Shown here piece after piece: positions 18,921 to 30,510 of a DNA stretch of 64,000 bases. Origin of the DNA: Anaspis maculata (lineage: Eukaryota; Arthropoda; Insecta; Coleoptera; Scraptiidae). The stretch spans positions 7,906,262 to 7,970,261 of the forward strand of contig OX421962.1 in assembly GCA_949128115.1 (NCBI GenBank), in the 5' to 3' direction. Within the stretch, counting starts at the first letter, position 1. Each line of letters opens with the position of its first letter. Position numbers and translations under genes: made by a program. Below the pieces are notes generated by a model. It was not told the origin of the DNA and searched no databases. It was given only the letters and a program-made list of their open reading frames with translations.

Positions 18921-19640
18921 GGCGGTTTTTAGCAGTTTTTTCATGTCGGCGGCGCATATTGAAGACGGAATGTTTCTTGGCTTACGTTTATAAGTGGCAA
19001 TGGCAACTATGTATTATTCAAAAAATGAGAACACCAGAGCATCAGGTCTGGTAGAGAGTGCAATATTATGTTATTTCAAGTTTATCGGGGGCGGTTTTCT
19101 CTATGTTGGCGGCGCAATATGGACATCCAATATAGCCTAGCCCTCCTTTGGGAGTGGCAGCTATGTAACAGCGAAAAAATTAGAAAGCTAGGTCGTCTAG
19201 TTTGGGAGGAGTTCAAGGCACGGACGGACGGACGGACAAAGCGGTTGCAATAGCGATTTTCATCAAGATGGAAAATGCGCTAAAAATACAAAATACCTAC
19301 CAAGTGGCATAGAAAATTGCTCGGAAAATTGGGTAGAAGAGAAGCAACTTCCCGTATCTATGCCACTTGATAATTTTGAAAAAAGTTATCACTGTCAAAT
19401 TCATGTATTTATCTAAAAACTAAATGTGCAAGATTTGGACGAAATCGGTTGAGCGGTTCAAATGTTACGAACGCATAAAAACCGATGAAAAACTCGAACT
19501 TTGAAGAGCTTTAACTCGATAACAAAGCTCCAGTTTGGAGAACGGTAAGGAAGACACCACATCTCTTCGTAAGAGGACAGTGTAGAGGAGACAACTTCAT
19601 TGTGAGACACCCTTCATAGAAGTACTCTAGAGTACCTAAT
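18921..19640. other. Mixed repeat-derived stretch, no gene
   Basis: Further 'gggggcggttttt' blocks (18915, 19088) related to the array, then a CGGACGGACGGAC tract (19221) and text also typical of dispersed repeats ('gaaatcggttgagcggttc'). No coding signal. Confidence 0.4.
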
Positions 19641-19842
19641 ATAGTTACTGACGTACTAGGCTGGGATAGTTATTAAAAAACTACACTTAGATAAATATGA
19701 ATGACCAGCCTGAGCTATTGAGAAACTAAACTAAGCTATTCATTCAAAAACTTGATTGAATAGGTATGAGATAGCTGTTATCGAGAAGCTAGACTGATGA
19801 ATTTATAGAAAAATTAGACCAAGACCAAGTTTGGGGAAATGA

Positions 19843-19995
19843 GGCACTCAATGTTTTAAACACAATTGGGCACAAAATCATCGATGCTACCAGTGAGAGA
19901 AGAGCCTCATACTTCCTCTTCCAGAGGCTGAGTGTCGCTTTACAGCGCAGCAATGTTGCGTCCATCATAGGAACTCTACCGCCAGGAAGAGACCT
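19843..19995 (+). pseudogene. C-terminal relic of a retroelement-type protein
   Basis: An open stretch reads ALNVLNTIGHKIIDATSER, then 'ASYFLFQRLSVALQRSN' and 'ASIIGTLPPGRDL'. This 'FLFQRLSVA-QR-N-A' block is one I associate with C-termini of arthropod mobile-element polyproteins, though I cannot name the family firmly. The foldback 19996-21166 is inserted directly after it, and the open frame can be followed for a few codons beyond 21166. There is no upstream coding sequence, so it is a relic. Confidence 0.4.
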
Positions 19996-21166
19996 GGGGT
20001 GGTATGATTAAAAGAAGTATTTACTTTTACTTCAAGTAAATACTTCACTTGGTAGTAAGTGCTTCGAATCCTGTAGCATTTACTTCACCTTCTACTTGAA
20101 GAAAAACTAAAGTAAGAAGTAGAAGCTTTTACTTCATACTCCGCTCTATGTACTTGAGTAAATAGAAGGTGATACTACAGCTTATGCTACTTTCGTGTAG
20201 TATTTACTTCGAAGTGAAGTTTTTACTACAGTATTGCTGGAGTTGACTAAGGAGCAACTTCGCATTTGAAATTTAATTCAAAAGTAGTCAAATGGTCATG
20301 TTTGTTAGACTCGGAAGAGTCGGAAGAAACTGTAGAGAAGTTCGGAAAACAAGGGCGTTATGGAGGAGCGCAATATAGAAAGTATCGGTCAGTTCTCTTT
20401 CATTTTCAACATTTCAGCAGAGAGGAAGTAAATTGATGTTACTTGTCCAAAGCCAAGAGGAGGAATTGTGAAAAAATTGTATACTTAGACTCAACAAAGA
20501 CAACGTGCAGTGGATGGCGGGCATATTCTATTTTTGGGGACTCACGTCGGAGGAAGAGGGGCAGCTCTAGGTAACAAAACCAAAAAGGAGATTTTCCTCA
20601 GACGTTGGGCAATCCCGGTTTTCAAGTTGGCTTGGTCAGACTTGCAAACTTGGGAGTCCATGAAATAGTGTTTGAAAAATTATCAAAGAGGTCGCGGATA
20701 AATATGTATGAAACCCACCCTTTTTGCATCGAAATTCTTATTGTTGATGTTTCCACTATACATTTTTGCAATTTCAGCGACTGCATTATCTTTTATGCTT
20801 TTATTGCTGGGGCCTTCCCCTTGTCCTGCAAAATTTTGCAGTCCTGCAAGAGTATCACAAAGACCATCTGCAGATCCTTATCTTCCTCGCTTTTTGCTAC
20901 ACCGTTTCCTCTGGCATTTTCTTTGTCTCTACTTAAACTTATACTGGCCACAAAATGGATTCAAAACCAGGATCACGTTCAGAACGAAAGACTTTTCAGG
21001 TGACGTTAACGTTCAAGTTTATCACTGTAGTAACAACTTCAAGGCGAAGTAATTACTTTTCATAGAAGTATTTACTTCATGTATAGGATTATGCTTCACA
21101 AAATACTACGAAGTAAAAGCTTCTACTTGAAGTAAAAGTAAATACTTCTTTTAATCATACCACCCC
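19996..21166. mobile_element. Foldback element, TIR GGGGTGGTATGATTAAAAG
   Basis: The ends ggggtggtatgattaaaaga (19996) and its complement (21166) continue into arms rich in 'aagtatttacttttacttcaagtaaa' words (quoted in part), i.e. repeated AAGTA/TACTT that can pair in many registers. The core (20240-21000) is not recognisable; the 132-codon frame at 20605-21003 has no known domain. Confidence 0.75.
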
Positions 21167-21224
21167 TTGGCGAGATTTTTTATTTATAAATTCTATAATG
21201 TACTTCTTTATTCAGGTCTATTAA

Positions 21225-21370
21225 AAATATTTTAGACCAAGATAGTTAGATAGCTATTGAAGAACTAGACTGAGATAGCTGTTGAAGAACTGACCCAGTT
21301 ACAAATAGCTCATGATGAGATTGCAGAACTGTATACTGATTCAACTATCGGAGAATTGGAGTCAGATTTT
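21225..21370. repeat. GAACTAGACTGAGATAG repeat and linker, second copy
   Basis: 'aactagactgagatagctg' and 'cagttacaaatagctcatg' match 15830-15880, and the linker with 'gagcgcgccctatct' follows as it does near 15972. This shows a duplicated composite repeat. Confidence 0.6.
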
Positions 21371-21479
21371 CTAGGAAAAATATCAAATGGATGAAGTGGC
21401 CGGCGAGCGCGCCCTATCTAAATCCAGTCGAACGTACTCAGACTATTCAAGAGGAAACTCTGGAAAAAGTGAGTTATTG

Positions 21480-23540
21480 AAAACTCCGATATAAAAGTTC
21501 ATACAAGGGGAAAAAATTGGAAAAAAAGAAAGCTATAATAAAGTACCTAGAGATCAACATCCTCAAATTTTGAATTTAAAAAAATCGGAATTTTGGATTT
21601 TTTCTTCAATTAGCTCAACTTGAGAAGCAAACAACCGATCACTTTCGGGCGAGGCTCGTTTGAAAGCTACGAAAAAGTACCACAAGATTAACATCTCAAA
21701 TCTTCGAGCAAATCTTTAATAAAAAAAATCGGAATTTTGGATTTTTTTCAATTATCTCAGCTTGGAAAACACATAAGCGACTACTTTAGGAGTAAGCTCG
21801 TTGGAAAGCTACAAGAAATGCTAGAGTTCAACATTCACAAATTTTGAATTTTTCTCAAAAAATCGGAATTTTGGATTTTTTCTTCAAGTAGCTCAACTTG
21901 AGAAGCAAACAAGCGATCATTTTTGGGCTAGGCTCGTTAGAAAGCTACGAAGAAGTTTTTGAATTTGAAAAAAAATCGGAATTTTGGATTTTTCTTGAGA
22001 AACACACAAGCAATAACTTTCGGGATGCTCGTTGGGGAGCTACAAAAAAGTGCTAGGATTCAACATTTATTCACAAATTTTAGATTTTGAGAGAAATTGG
22101 ATTTTTCTTTCAATCAACTTAGCTTGATAAGCAAACAAGCGATCACTTTTGGGCTAGGCTCGTTGGAAAACTACAAAAAAGTACCATAGATCAACATCTA
22201 AAATTTCGAACTTTCATAAAAAAATCGAAATTTCAGATTTCCCTTTTCAAGCTCAGGTTGAAAAGCACACAAGTGATTACTTTTGGAGTAAGCTCGTTGG
22301 AAAGCTACAAGAGAGTACCAGGGATCAACGTCCTTCTATTTTGAAATTTCCTAAAAAAGACTCGGAATTTTGGATTTTTGTTCAATTAGCTTAGCGTGAG
22401 AAGCACGCAAGCGATTACTTTCGAAGAAGACTCGTTGAAAAGCTATGAAAAAGGGCTAGAAATCGGCATTCACAAATTATGAAGTTTCGGAAAAAAACAG
22501 AATTTTTGATTTTAATTCAAATTACTTAGTTTAACTGAGGGGCAAACAAGTGAATTATTTTGGAGTAGGCTCATTGAAATGCCACCAAAAATTATTAAAG
22601 ATCAACATCCTCAAAATTTGAATTTTCTGAAAAATCAGAATTTTGGATTTTTTACCAGGTTACCAAGGATCAGAATTTTGGAATTTTTCCAAATTGGCTC
22701 AGCTTGAGCAGCTTGAGCTTGAGGGGCAAACAAGCGAATTATTTTGGAGTAGGCTCGTTGAAACGCCATCAAAAATTATTAGAGGTCAACATCCTCAAAG
22801 TCTAAATTTTCTGAAAAATCAGAGTTCTGGGTTTTTTACCAGGTTAGCAAGGATCAATATCTCAAATTCTGAATTTTCAAAAACAATCGAAATTTTGAAA
22901 TTTGTTCTTGGATTAGCTTAGCGCGAGGGGCAAACAACCGAATTGTTTCGGAGTCGTTGGAAAGATACGGAGAAGTTCCAAAGATCAACATTCACAAACT
23001 TGGAATTTTCAGAGAAAATCAGAGAAAAATCGGAATTTCGGATTTTTTCTCAAATCAGCTTAGCTTGAGAAGAAAACAAGCGAATACTTCAGGACTAGGT
23101 CGTTGAAAAGCTAGAGGAAAGTACCAGAGATCAACATGCACAAATTTTGAATAAAAAAAACGGAATTTTGGAATTTGTTCTTATTAAATCAGCTCAGCGT
23201 GAGGGGCAAACAAGCGAATTATTTCGGAGTAAGGTCGTTAGAAAGCTACAAAAAAGCACCAGGGATCAACATTCACAAACTTGGAATTCCCAGAAAAAAA
23301 TCTGAGTTTTTGATTTTCACCAGGGTGCCAAGGACCAACATCTCAATTTTTTCCATATTTAAAAAAAAACATACAAAAAAATCGAAATTTTGGATTTTTC
23401 TTTTCTTTTAGCTTAGCTTGATAAGCACACAAGCGATTACTTTCGGAGTGGGCTCGTTGGAAGGCTCCTAAAAATATAAGGGATCAACATCCTCAAGTTT
23501 TGAATTTTCAAAAAAAAATATCGGAATTTTGGATTTTTCT
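21480..23540. repeat. ~135-bp satellite array, about 14-15 units
   Basis: Units contain 'agcttagcttgagaagcac', 'aagcgatcacttttgg', 'gctcgttggaaagctacaa', 'gatcaacattctcaaattt' and 'aaatcggaattttgga'. They are diverged, with indels. The array ends about 80 bp from an H-NOX exon donor (23619). Confidence 0.8.
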
Positions 23541-23619
23541 CAGTCAAAATTTGAAGATGTTGTTGATCCGAGCAACACGTTTTCTGACAGCCTATTGGCA
23601 AAAAGCTCATTGCACCTAC

Positions 23620-23819
23620 CCGTAGTTGCTGAAGAATCGCACAAAGCACCGTCCGAAGAACGTCATCAGGCTATCGTACGATTCGGATGTGATTTTGGCC
23701 AGAGCTGTGGCCAGCGAGGCCATGATGTGATCCGGGTAAACCTGGTGCGTGTTGAACACCGCATATTTGCACTCGGCCATGTGGAGCGCCCTCTTCCAGA
23801 TTTCTTCTCCATATTCCAG
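23620..23819 (-). CDS. Atypical soluble guanylate cyclase, N-terminal H-NOX exon
   Basis: A 200-bp exon with acceptor tttctag before 23819 and donor GTAGGT after 23620. It reads LEYGEEIWKRALH..., then 'VFNTHQVYPDHIM' and ends 'FFGRCFVRFFSNYG', all standard landmarks of the H-NOX N-terminal subdomain in Gyc-88E/89D-like cyclases. The last two bases of the exon plus the first base of 14687-14880 form the glycine codon, confirming the join. The short first coding exon (the MYG... start) is not found; it must lie above 23819, possibly beyond the TIR element at 23866-27345. Confidence 0.9.
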
Positions 23820-24219
23820 CTAGAAACAGATATGAATTGAAGCTTGATTATCTCTCTCGTTATTACACTGTAAGAAAAATCTGTGGTAATTTTTCCATAC
23901 GTGTATTGGAAGTCGTTAACCCATACAAGCTTAAAATATTACCACATGTCGATATGGAGAAAACGAGGGAGAAAACGTCATAATGTGTATTGGAATTTTC
24001 ATTTACCGAGTTACTATTTTTCCATACTTTGACTGCGGGAAAACGCCTTACGTCAATTGTAATTTTCATCCAACAGGTTTATATTTTTCCCATGCCCAAG
24101 TATGGGAAAAATAAATTTTACCCAATGTGTTGATTGTAATTTTCGTGAACCGAAGTATGGGACACGTCCCATACATAAGAATAGGAAAAATGCAATTTCT
24201 CGTATTTAGTCCATACGTG

Positions 24220-24746
24220 GGTTTCTGATGCGACTAAAAAAGTTGTTGTTGGGAATCGGTTTTATTTTATTTTTTTCGTCAAAAGGAACTCCTTCAAGAA
24301 GAGAATGTACTAGCAATGCTATCAAATTATGAAAATTTACAAATTTTTTTGCAAATTTTCAATTTTGATTTTTGAAAATTCAAAAAATAGATAGCATCGA
24401 CAATGCATCTTTCCTCAAGAAAGTCGTATGCCAAGTTTGAACTTTTTATTTCCGAAAAAAAGGTACCAAAAATGATTTCTACTACTTAATTCACTTTTTC
24501 ATGTCTACGAGAAATCGTTTTTGGTACCTTTTTTTTACAAATAGAAAGTTCTTTGGCATGCGACTTTCTTGACGAAAGATGTATTGTCAGAGCTATCTAG
24601 TTTTGAATTTTCGAAAATCAAAATCAAAAATTTTCAGAAATTCACAAAATTTGATAGCATTTTCATTTTGAAGGAGTTCCCACTTAACGAAAAAAATAAA
24701 ATAAAACCGATTCCCGTCAACAACTTTTTTAGTCGCATCAGAAACC
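24220..24746. mobile_element. Palindromic MITE, TIR GGTTTCTGATGCGAC
   Basis: 'ggtttctgatgcgactaaaa' (24220) is inverted as 'ttttagtcgcatcagaaacc' (ending 24746), and nearly the whole 527 bp pairs around a centre near 24483. A rearranged relative is at 10800-11150. No ORF. Confidence 0.8.
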
Positions 24747-24985
24747 TTTTAAAATGGATGATACATCAACTTCCTACTGCGAATCAAAGGGAATTATCAA
24801 GTTACTGAAGTCATAAATTGCATGTATTTTATGTGAACAAAGTGACCAAATACAAAACCTAAAGATAAACTGGTATATGATTCTTAGCAAAACAAAAACA
24901 ATATGATGAAGCAAACATACACAAATTGGTAACTAATGGACCGAAACTATTGAGTTAAACAAAAAAAATCAGATGATCATCACTA

Positions 24986-25018
24986 ATCTTCTTCTTCTTC
25001 TTCTTCTTCTTCTTCTTG
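24986..25018. repeat. (TTC)n microsatellite
   Basis: About ten TTC units. Read on the minus strand as GAA/AAG codons it would encode a poly-Glu run, but it lies after the stop codon of the spliced ORF described next. Confidence 0.8.
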
Positions 25019-25100
25019 TTCACAATCAGCTAGGTGACCCATTACTTAGTTAGCTTGTGGGTTTATGTTGTGGTGAATTCGTTAAGCTTCATTTTCTCTC

Positions 25101-25492
25101 TTAGGTCGTCCTGATGGAGGATTGATTTTTTGGAAAACTCTGTAAAAATTTCATCTTAATATCACAGCTCCAAGGTTTCACAAGTAGACTTACCGTTGAA
25201 TGAATTCTAAGGTTTCTTCTGAATTTTCTCCATAAGTATAACTTCGGTTTAAGAATTTGCTCATTTTCGACGAAGACTTCGCACGTTGCAGTGTCGTCAA
25301 ACAAGGACTTTGCTGTAATGAGATATATTATTTTAGTACTCCACGAGCGGTAGGTACAAAGATTATTCACTAACAAATTATTTTTGAATTAGAAAATATT
25401 TATACCACTTGGATGTAGGAGGTAGATAGTGAATATTATTAACCTTTGATAATAAGAATCGGTCTTTCCTCGCTGCCCATGTCCACAAGCAT
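25101..25492 (-). CDS. Small spliced ORF of unknown function
   Basis: Three segments join in phase on the minus strand: 25444-25492 (ATG), 25194-25312 and 25101-25139 (stop), with introns 25313-25443 (GTTAAT..ACAG) and 25140-25193 (GTAAGT..ACAG). The ~69-residue product has 'SEERPILIIK', 'FDDTATCEVFVENEQ' and a basic 'LWRKFRRNLR' stretch. I recognise no family. An in-frame stop lies upstream of the ATG in the same potential exon. It sits inside the CACTG-ended TIR element and so may be element-encoded or a captured gene fragment. Confidence 0.4.
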
Positions 25493-25559
25493 TTCTTGGT
25501 ATGATCAAGGGTATGATGATGTATCCTGTGGAAAAATATGAAAATATGACATATTCCTT

Positions 25560-26121
25560 ATACTTATGAAACTGTTGATGGCAATGAAGTCCAGCTTGAG
25601 AATAAGAATGTTCATAAGGGACCTAAGTTAGTTTCACGATTCATGACAATCATCAATCATGACGGTCATCAAGATGGCGGCGAAATCATTAAACTCAGCT
25701 TGGAAATAAGAATGTTCATACGAGACAAGAGTAAGTTCCAAGTTTCATGACGATCGTTCCACTAATGAGAAATTTCAATATGGCGGCCAAGATGGTGGCG
25801 GAATCATGAAATTCAGCTTGAAAATAAGACCCATTGAAATCCCATCAGCCCACTGGCCACCCTTTCGATGACCTAAGCTAAGCTATCCATCGGAAAAAGT
25901 TCCAAGCTCTAGATTCATTCCCCGAGGAGGAGCTCAACTTCTTCGAAGTGCACAGGAAATCTTAGTTTTTCGAAAATAGTAATAATGATAATATGAATGT
26001 CTAGATGAAAAAGCCCATTGGCCACCCTTGGGAACATCAGCTATCCATAGGAAAAAGTTCCAATGAGGCTTTGGCTTCATTCCCCGAAGAGGAGTACCTA
26101 AAACTCCCTAATTTCTACATG

Positions 26122-26208
<87 letters not shown>

Positions 26209-26240
26209 CGGCCATATACCTAAGCGTGATTTTCCATCAA
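25560..26240. repeat. Dispersed ~110-bp 'gccgccatcttgg' repeat and (ACAG)n tract
   Basis: Units with 'catgaaactcagcttgaga', 'cgatcgttccactaatgag' and 'ggcggccaagatgg' match text at 12000-12400 and 42130-42340. The block ends in (GACA)n, about 80 bp at 26125-26204, followed by 'aaaccggccatat', the same order as in the 11553-13042 element. It may be a fragment of that family. Confidence 0.65.
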
Positions 26241-27140
26241 AAATGCGCTGAAATACATTAGTTTAAAACTAGGTACAATTTCAATTTATCGTTCGTATTT
26301 AGTATACGGCTATACGCGTATACCTGTACCTACCTATTTTCTGGTAGAAAAATGTAAAACCGGCCTGCGTTTTTGAGACCGGACTTGAATGATGGAGCTT
26401 AAGGTGAAGCCTCAATTGAAGATTTTTTACAATAAGATGATTTGGAATAACATTCAGGTTTTCCCGGAAAATCCAAATTTTCCTGGCAAAATTCCCAATT
26501 TCCTGCAAATTATTTTCAATCTTTCTCTCTAATTGTAACTTCTCACCCGGAGGGACGTTTCGAACAAAAATCTCCATAGGTTCCTGGATGCTAGTCGGGA
26601 AAGTTTTGGGGTGACACAACCGATTTTTTCAATTTTGGATCTGGCACCACTGGGCCGGGTTCCCAACCTCCATCCCTCCAGCCTCCTAGCTCAGCTCAGC
26701 TGACTGTATGCAAAGTCGCCGGTGCAAGTTGCATGCTTACGAGGAATCGAGGAATAGTAACCCTTCTCTTGCCGTATTTGGGAAAATAACAATCGAATTG
26801 TAGGCACTTATTTTCTCAATCTAAAGCGACTTACACCCACACTAACATGGACGACGCATGTAACGGCATGCAAATCATAGAAATACTTAGTTTAGTTTAA
26901 CCGTCATCGGTCTAACCTATCAAAAATTGTCTCAAAAATTGTGGATAAGTTATATAGGTACTACCTACTCACCTTTATAGACTATTTCTGTTGTTCTGCC
27001 CAGTGTACAGACTTGTCCAATGCTCATTCCGACGATGAAACTCTCACTCAATTCACAGCTCACTAGTTCGTGCAAATAATAATACAATAATAATAAACGG
27101 TCTTCCGATTCCGATCTCTGCTGGGAGTATGTTGATTTTC
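26240..27140. other. No gene recognised
   Basis: Mostly unique-looking AT-rich sequence inside the CACTG element. The 106-codon minus frame at 26299-26619 has no known domain and no splice context I trust. Confidence 0.3.
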
Positions 27141-27510
27141 ATTTGTAGATGCTGTACCACGTGATCGGTAAAACTGATTTGAATTACTACCTTGAATTTT
27201 TCCATACCGATGTATGGAGAATCTCAAGTTTATTGGAAATCTTCCATTAAGTGATGGAGAAGTTCCATGCATGTATGGTATTTTGAAAAGTATGGGAAAA
27301 AAGCAATGTGGTCGCATGGGAAATTCACGATTATTTCTTACAGTGTACCTATAGAATTTATAACAATCACGCTGGATTCCAGACAAGACAACTAAAGCTT
27401 ATCAGTGATTACAGGGCTTCTGTTTTGATCAATTACACTTGACCGACCCATGGAAATGCTGCAGTTTCTTGTAATACTCGTATACCCAGAAAAGAAGTAC
27501 CGTAATCATA

Positions 27511-28538
27511 CACACATCAAAAGAATCTAGGGGACAAGCAAATTCAGACGATTTCTAAAATCATCATAACTTTTGATTGCCGTCAGCGATCTCATGTCTG
27601 TTTTCAGTGTTCGATAGCCCAATCCTTCGTTTTCATGTCTTGATCACGTCGAATACGAACAATGTTTTATAAGGTTGCTACAGGGTGATCAATGGAACAG
27701 TGTAAAATAGTCAAAAGTTCAGTACGAGCGCGATTTCCCAAAAAAAATATTTTATGCATTTCAATAGCACAGTTATGAAGACTGGTATTTCAGCTTCAGT
27801 AACGTTTTTGAATTTTGAAAATCGAAGGTGAATTGCCAAAGATATTGATCATTTTGTGCCGCCATGTTGAATTCCCAAGAAGTGATCCGATTTCATTGAG
27901 ATCACATTCATGTCTGGTTTCAGTAATTGGAATTTCAAGGTCAAATGTCTTTCTCGGTCACTTCCAAGCCGCCATATCAAACTTTTATGTAAATGATTCG
28001 ATTTTAGTGTGTTCCAAGTTTCATTCAAATTGAATCATTTATGTAAAAAGTTCAATATAGCGGCTCGAAACTGATCGAAAGTGACATTCAACCTTGAAAT
28101 TCCAATTACTTGAGCCAGACATGAGTGTGTTCCAAGTTTCAATGAAATCGGACCACTTTCTTTTTTCTTGGAAATTCAACACGGCGGCACAAAATGATCA
28201 ATATCTTTGACAATTCACCTTCGATTTTCAAAATTCAAAAACGTCACTGAAGCTGAAACACCGATCTTCATAACTGTGCTATTCGAATGCATGAAATATT
28301 TTTTTTTTTGGGAAATCGCGCTCGTACTGAACTTTCGGCTATTTTACACTGTTCCAATGATCACCCTGTAGCAACCTTATGAAACATTGTACGTATTTGA
28401 CGTGATCAAGGCATGAAAACGAAAGATTGGGCAATCGAACACTGAAAACCGATATGAAATCGCTTACGGAAATCAAAAGTTATGATGATTTAAGAAATCG
28501 TCTGAATTTGCTTGTCCCCTAGATTCTTTTGATGTGTG
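27511..28538. mobile_element. Palindromic MITE, TIR CACACATCAAAAGAATCTAG
   Basis: Paired coordinates sum to 56049 at both the tips and the 'aggttgctacagggtgatca' block (27672 versus 28365). Arms are about 480 bp, centre near 28025. The inner parts carry 'ccgccatgttgaattcc' words. No ORF of interest. Confidence 0.8.
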
Positions 28539-28544
28539 TAGATC

Positions 28545-30250
28545 AGCTTAATCATCTGTTCTGAAACCGGCAGTTGCGGAAGTAGGTATGCACTAAAGAT
28601 TCATAATATTGCAGGTATACTTGGTATAGATTACCTATCTAGAATTTTATAGAATTCTGCCCTTCGAAGGTCGAAAAAATGTAAGCATGAAAAAATCGAA
28701 TTGGTATTCGCAGAACGTTTTCTATTTCAGGCCCGCGCTCCTACTTAGGACAATTAAACTCCCTTCCTATAAAGGACGAAATCCAATTAAGAATCTATTA
28801 ATGCAGCAATTGGTATTACAAACACGCGGTCCTGGGATGAGACAATAATAAATAAATGTTTACTTGTAAGGAGCGAGTACACATCAGGTAAATACATCAT
28901 AATATAAAGGAAAATTCCGAATATCACTTCTCACGTCAGGGTGAAACTTATAACTAAAATAATTTGAAGAATTTTGAATGAAATGTTTACGATTTTCGCG
29001 GTTCCTACAAAGTCCAATAAATCACATTAGAAGTACGCTCGAGAGTGTTTAATAATAGATTAGCGGCGTGTGTTTATAATTTAAACACAAAAAACTATTA
29101 ATAATAAATTTCCCAAAATTATAAGAGAAGTTTATCATACCTGCACGAAATGCTGAACACTTTCCAGAAGCATGCCGTACATGACTGAATTTTATTGGCT
29201 TTTTTGATTTGAAAAATTTCAAATCCTCAAACTTGAGGTGTACAATGGAACATATTTCTTTGTGTGTGTGCGATGATGAAGCGGTGCTATGCTGTTGTGT
29301 GAATCTCAAAGCCCGCACGCAACAAAGTGAATATTGCGACAGTCCATGAACGGATCAGGAAGAAAAGGCGAAACGTGCGGGCAATAAGGAGTACAGTGCG
29401 TTGCGCTTCGGAAGAGGGGGATAGGGGATAGGATGTTGTAACACGCGCTTCATCCAGACGCGAAAATTGGGGATTATCGGAAGGCGGATTTGAAAAAAAT
29501 TCGAATGGAAACAAAAGACATTTCAACCGCAAAAACGTCTCTTTCACAAGCAGCGTACAAAACTTTGTGGCTGCCTTCCTACTTATTGATTTTGTGGTAG
29601 GTATACGTCTTCGTATACAAATTTGGTTTGGGTGGAAACTTCACGCCCATAAAAAGTTTGAAAGTTTGAGACATTCGATCTTTTACTTCTTTGCTGAAAC
29701 GCGAAACGTACGGTTTCACTCGCCATACTGTTTGAGTGTTTGATATGAATCCAATTAGAAATCATTGTTTGACGTTGAAGGCGAAGAGAAAAAGATGGAA
29801 CGAAGACAAAAGTGGTGCTTTACTTTGGAACAATACGAGCGTAATTGGATTCTACGAGGTGGGATTTTAGTTGATGAAGGCTTTTATATTTTATTCCATT
29901 ATTGAGCGATCGATTCACTAGTTCATATATTATTTTTTTGCTAATTAAGAAGCAGAAATGAAAATAGACACAAAAACAAATATGCATGTTTGAGAATATA
30001 GCTCTGGGGATAGCGCTCTTTTTTTCCCAGTATGATAACTCTGGTCATTTGATGAATAATTTTCATTGTGTGGCGAGCCTGATATCCTTCGGGATGTTAT
30101 GCGAGTGTTTTGCTATTATATTATGCATTATAAAGTCTCATAATGCAAAGAGCTCCAGCAGTTCGCAGCACTCTGTACTTCATCCCATGCATGATAAAAA
30201 TATTACCACAAATTTTTTTGAGTTACTTGAATTTACAAAATTGCGATTTT
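28545..30250. other. Unique-looking interval, no gene recognised
   Basis: Low-copy AT-rich DNA with a slightly GC-richer patch at 29280-29560. Minus-strand frames of 86-89 codons lack domains. If the guanylate cyclase first exon is in the window, this is one of the places to look, but I see no MYG-type start with donor. Confidence 0.3.
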
Positions 30251-30299
30251 GATAATTGATTTTATTTTGCTGCAATTTCCCTTATGCTTCACTTTATTG

Positions 30300-30471
30300 C
30301 ATCGTACCGTCAAATTATTGGAACATCTATGCTGTTACGAAACTCGCTGGAGACTACGACGTGCGAATAAGACACATACCTGCACAATTGGCGGAGGAGC
30401 CAGCATTGAGAGCTTGCACTGGAGTACTTGCGAGGCCACACATTTTTGTAGAGCTCTCGCTGGTAAACTGG
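30300..30471 (+). pseudogene. Coding-looking fragment, family unknown
   Basis: One frame reads 'VTKLAGDYDVRIRHIPAQ' and 'LAEEPALRACTGVLARPH' before a stop at 30471, with a composition unlike neighbouring AT-rich DNA. The MITE at 30511-30859 follows, and beyond it another coding-looking stretch reads 'FPEEVWNADETGTG', which resembles the DDE region of Jerky/Tigger-type transposases. The two may or may not belong together. Speculative. Confidence 0.25.
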
Positions 30472-30510
30472 TAACCGATGCTGTAATATACAGGAGTGAT
30501 AATACCGAGA

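Larger units (their letters stand above)
14881..23619 (-). other. Guanylate cyclase intron (8.7 kb), satellite-filled
   Basis: The interval between two phase-compatible H-NOX exons. Almost all of it is repetitive: the satellite at 16060-16400 and 21480-23540, the 262-bp array at 17460-18920, small MITEs at 16454-16575 and 16880-17215, and the foldback at 19996-21166. The interval 14881-15690 has no recognisable feature apart from a weak inverted pair around 15080-15260 ('agtgacaagctgg' / 'ccagcttgtcat'). Confidence 0.7.
23866..27345. mobile_element. 3.5-kb TIR element, ends CACTGTAAGAAA
   Basis: CACTGTAAGAAAAAT (23866) and its approximate complement ATTTCTTACAGTG (ending 27345), flanked by TA. 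Both subterminal regions carry repeated 'tttttccatac/gtatgggaaaa' words (23880-24215 and 27190-27325). The interior contains a nested palindrome (24220-24746), a (TTC)n tract, a small spliced minus-strand ORF and dispersed repeats. CACTG ends recall the CMC/Chapaev group, but the target duplication does not settle the class. It lies only 46 bp from the H-NOX exon. Confidence 0.55.

Noticed and set aside
26125..26223. DRQTDRQT repeat protein at 26005-26223
   Set aside because: A translation of a (GACA)n microsatellite.
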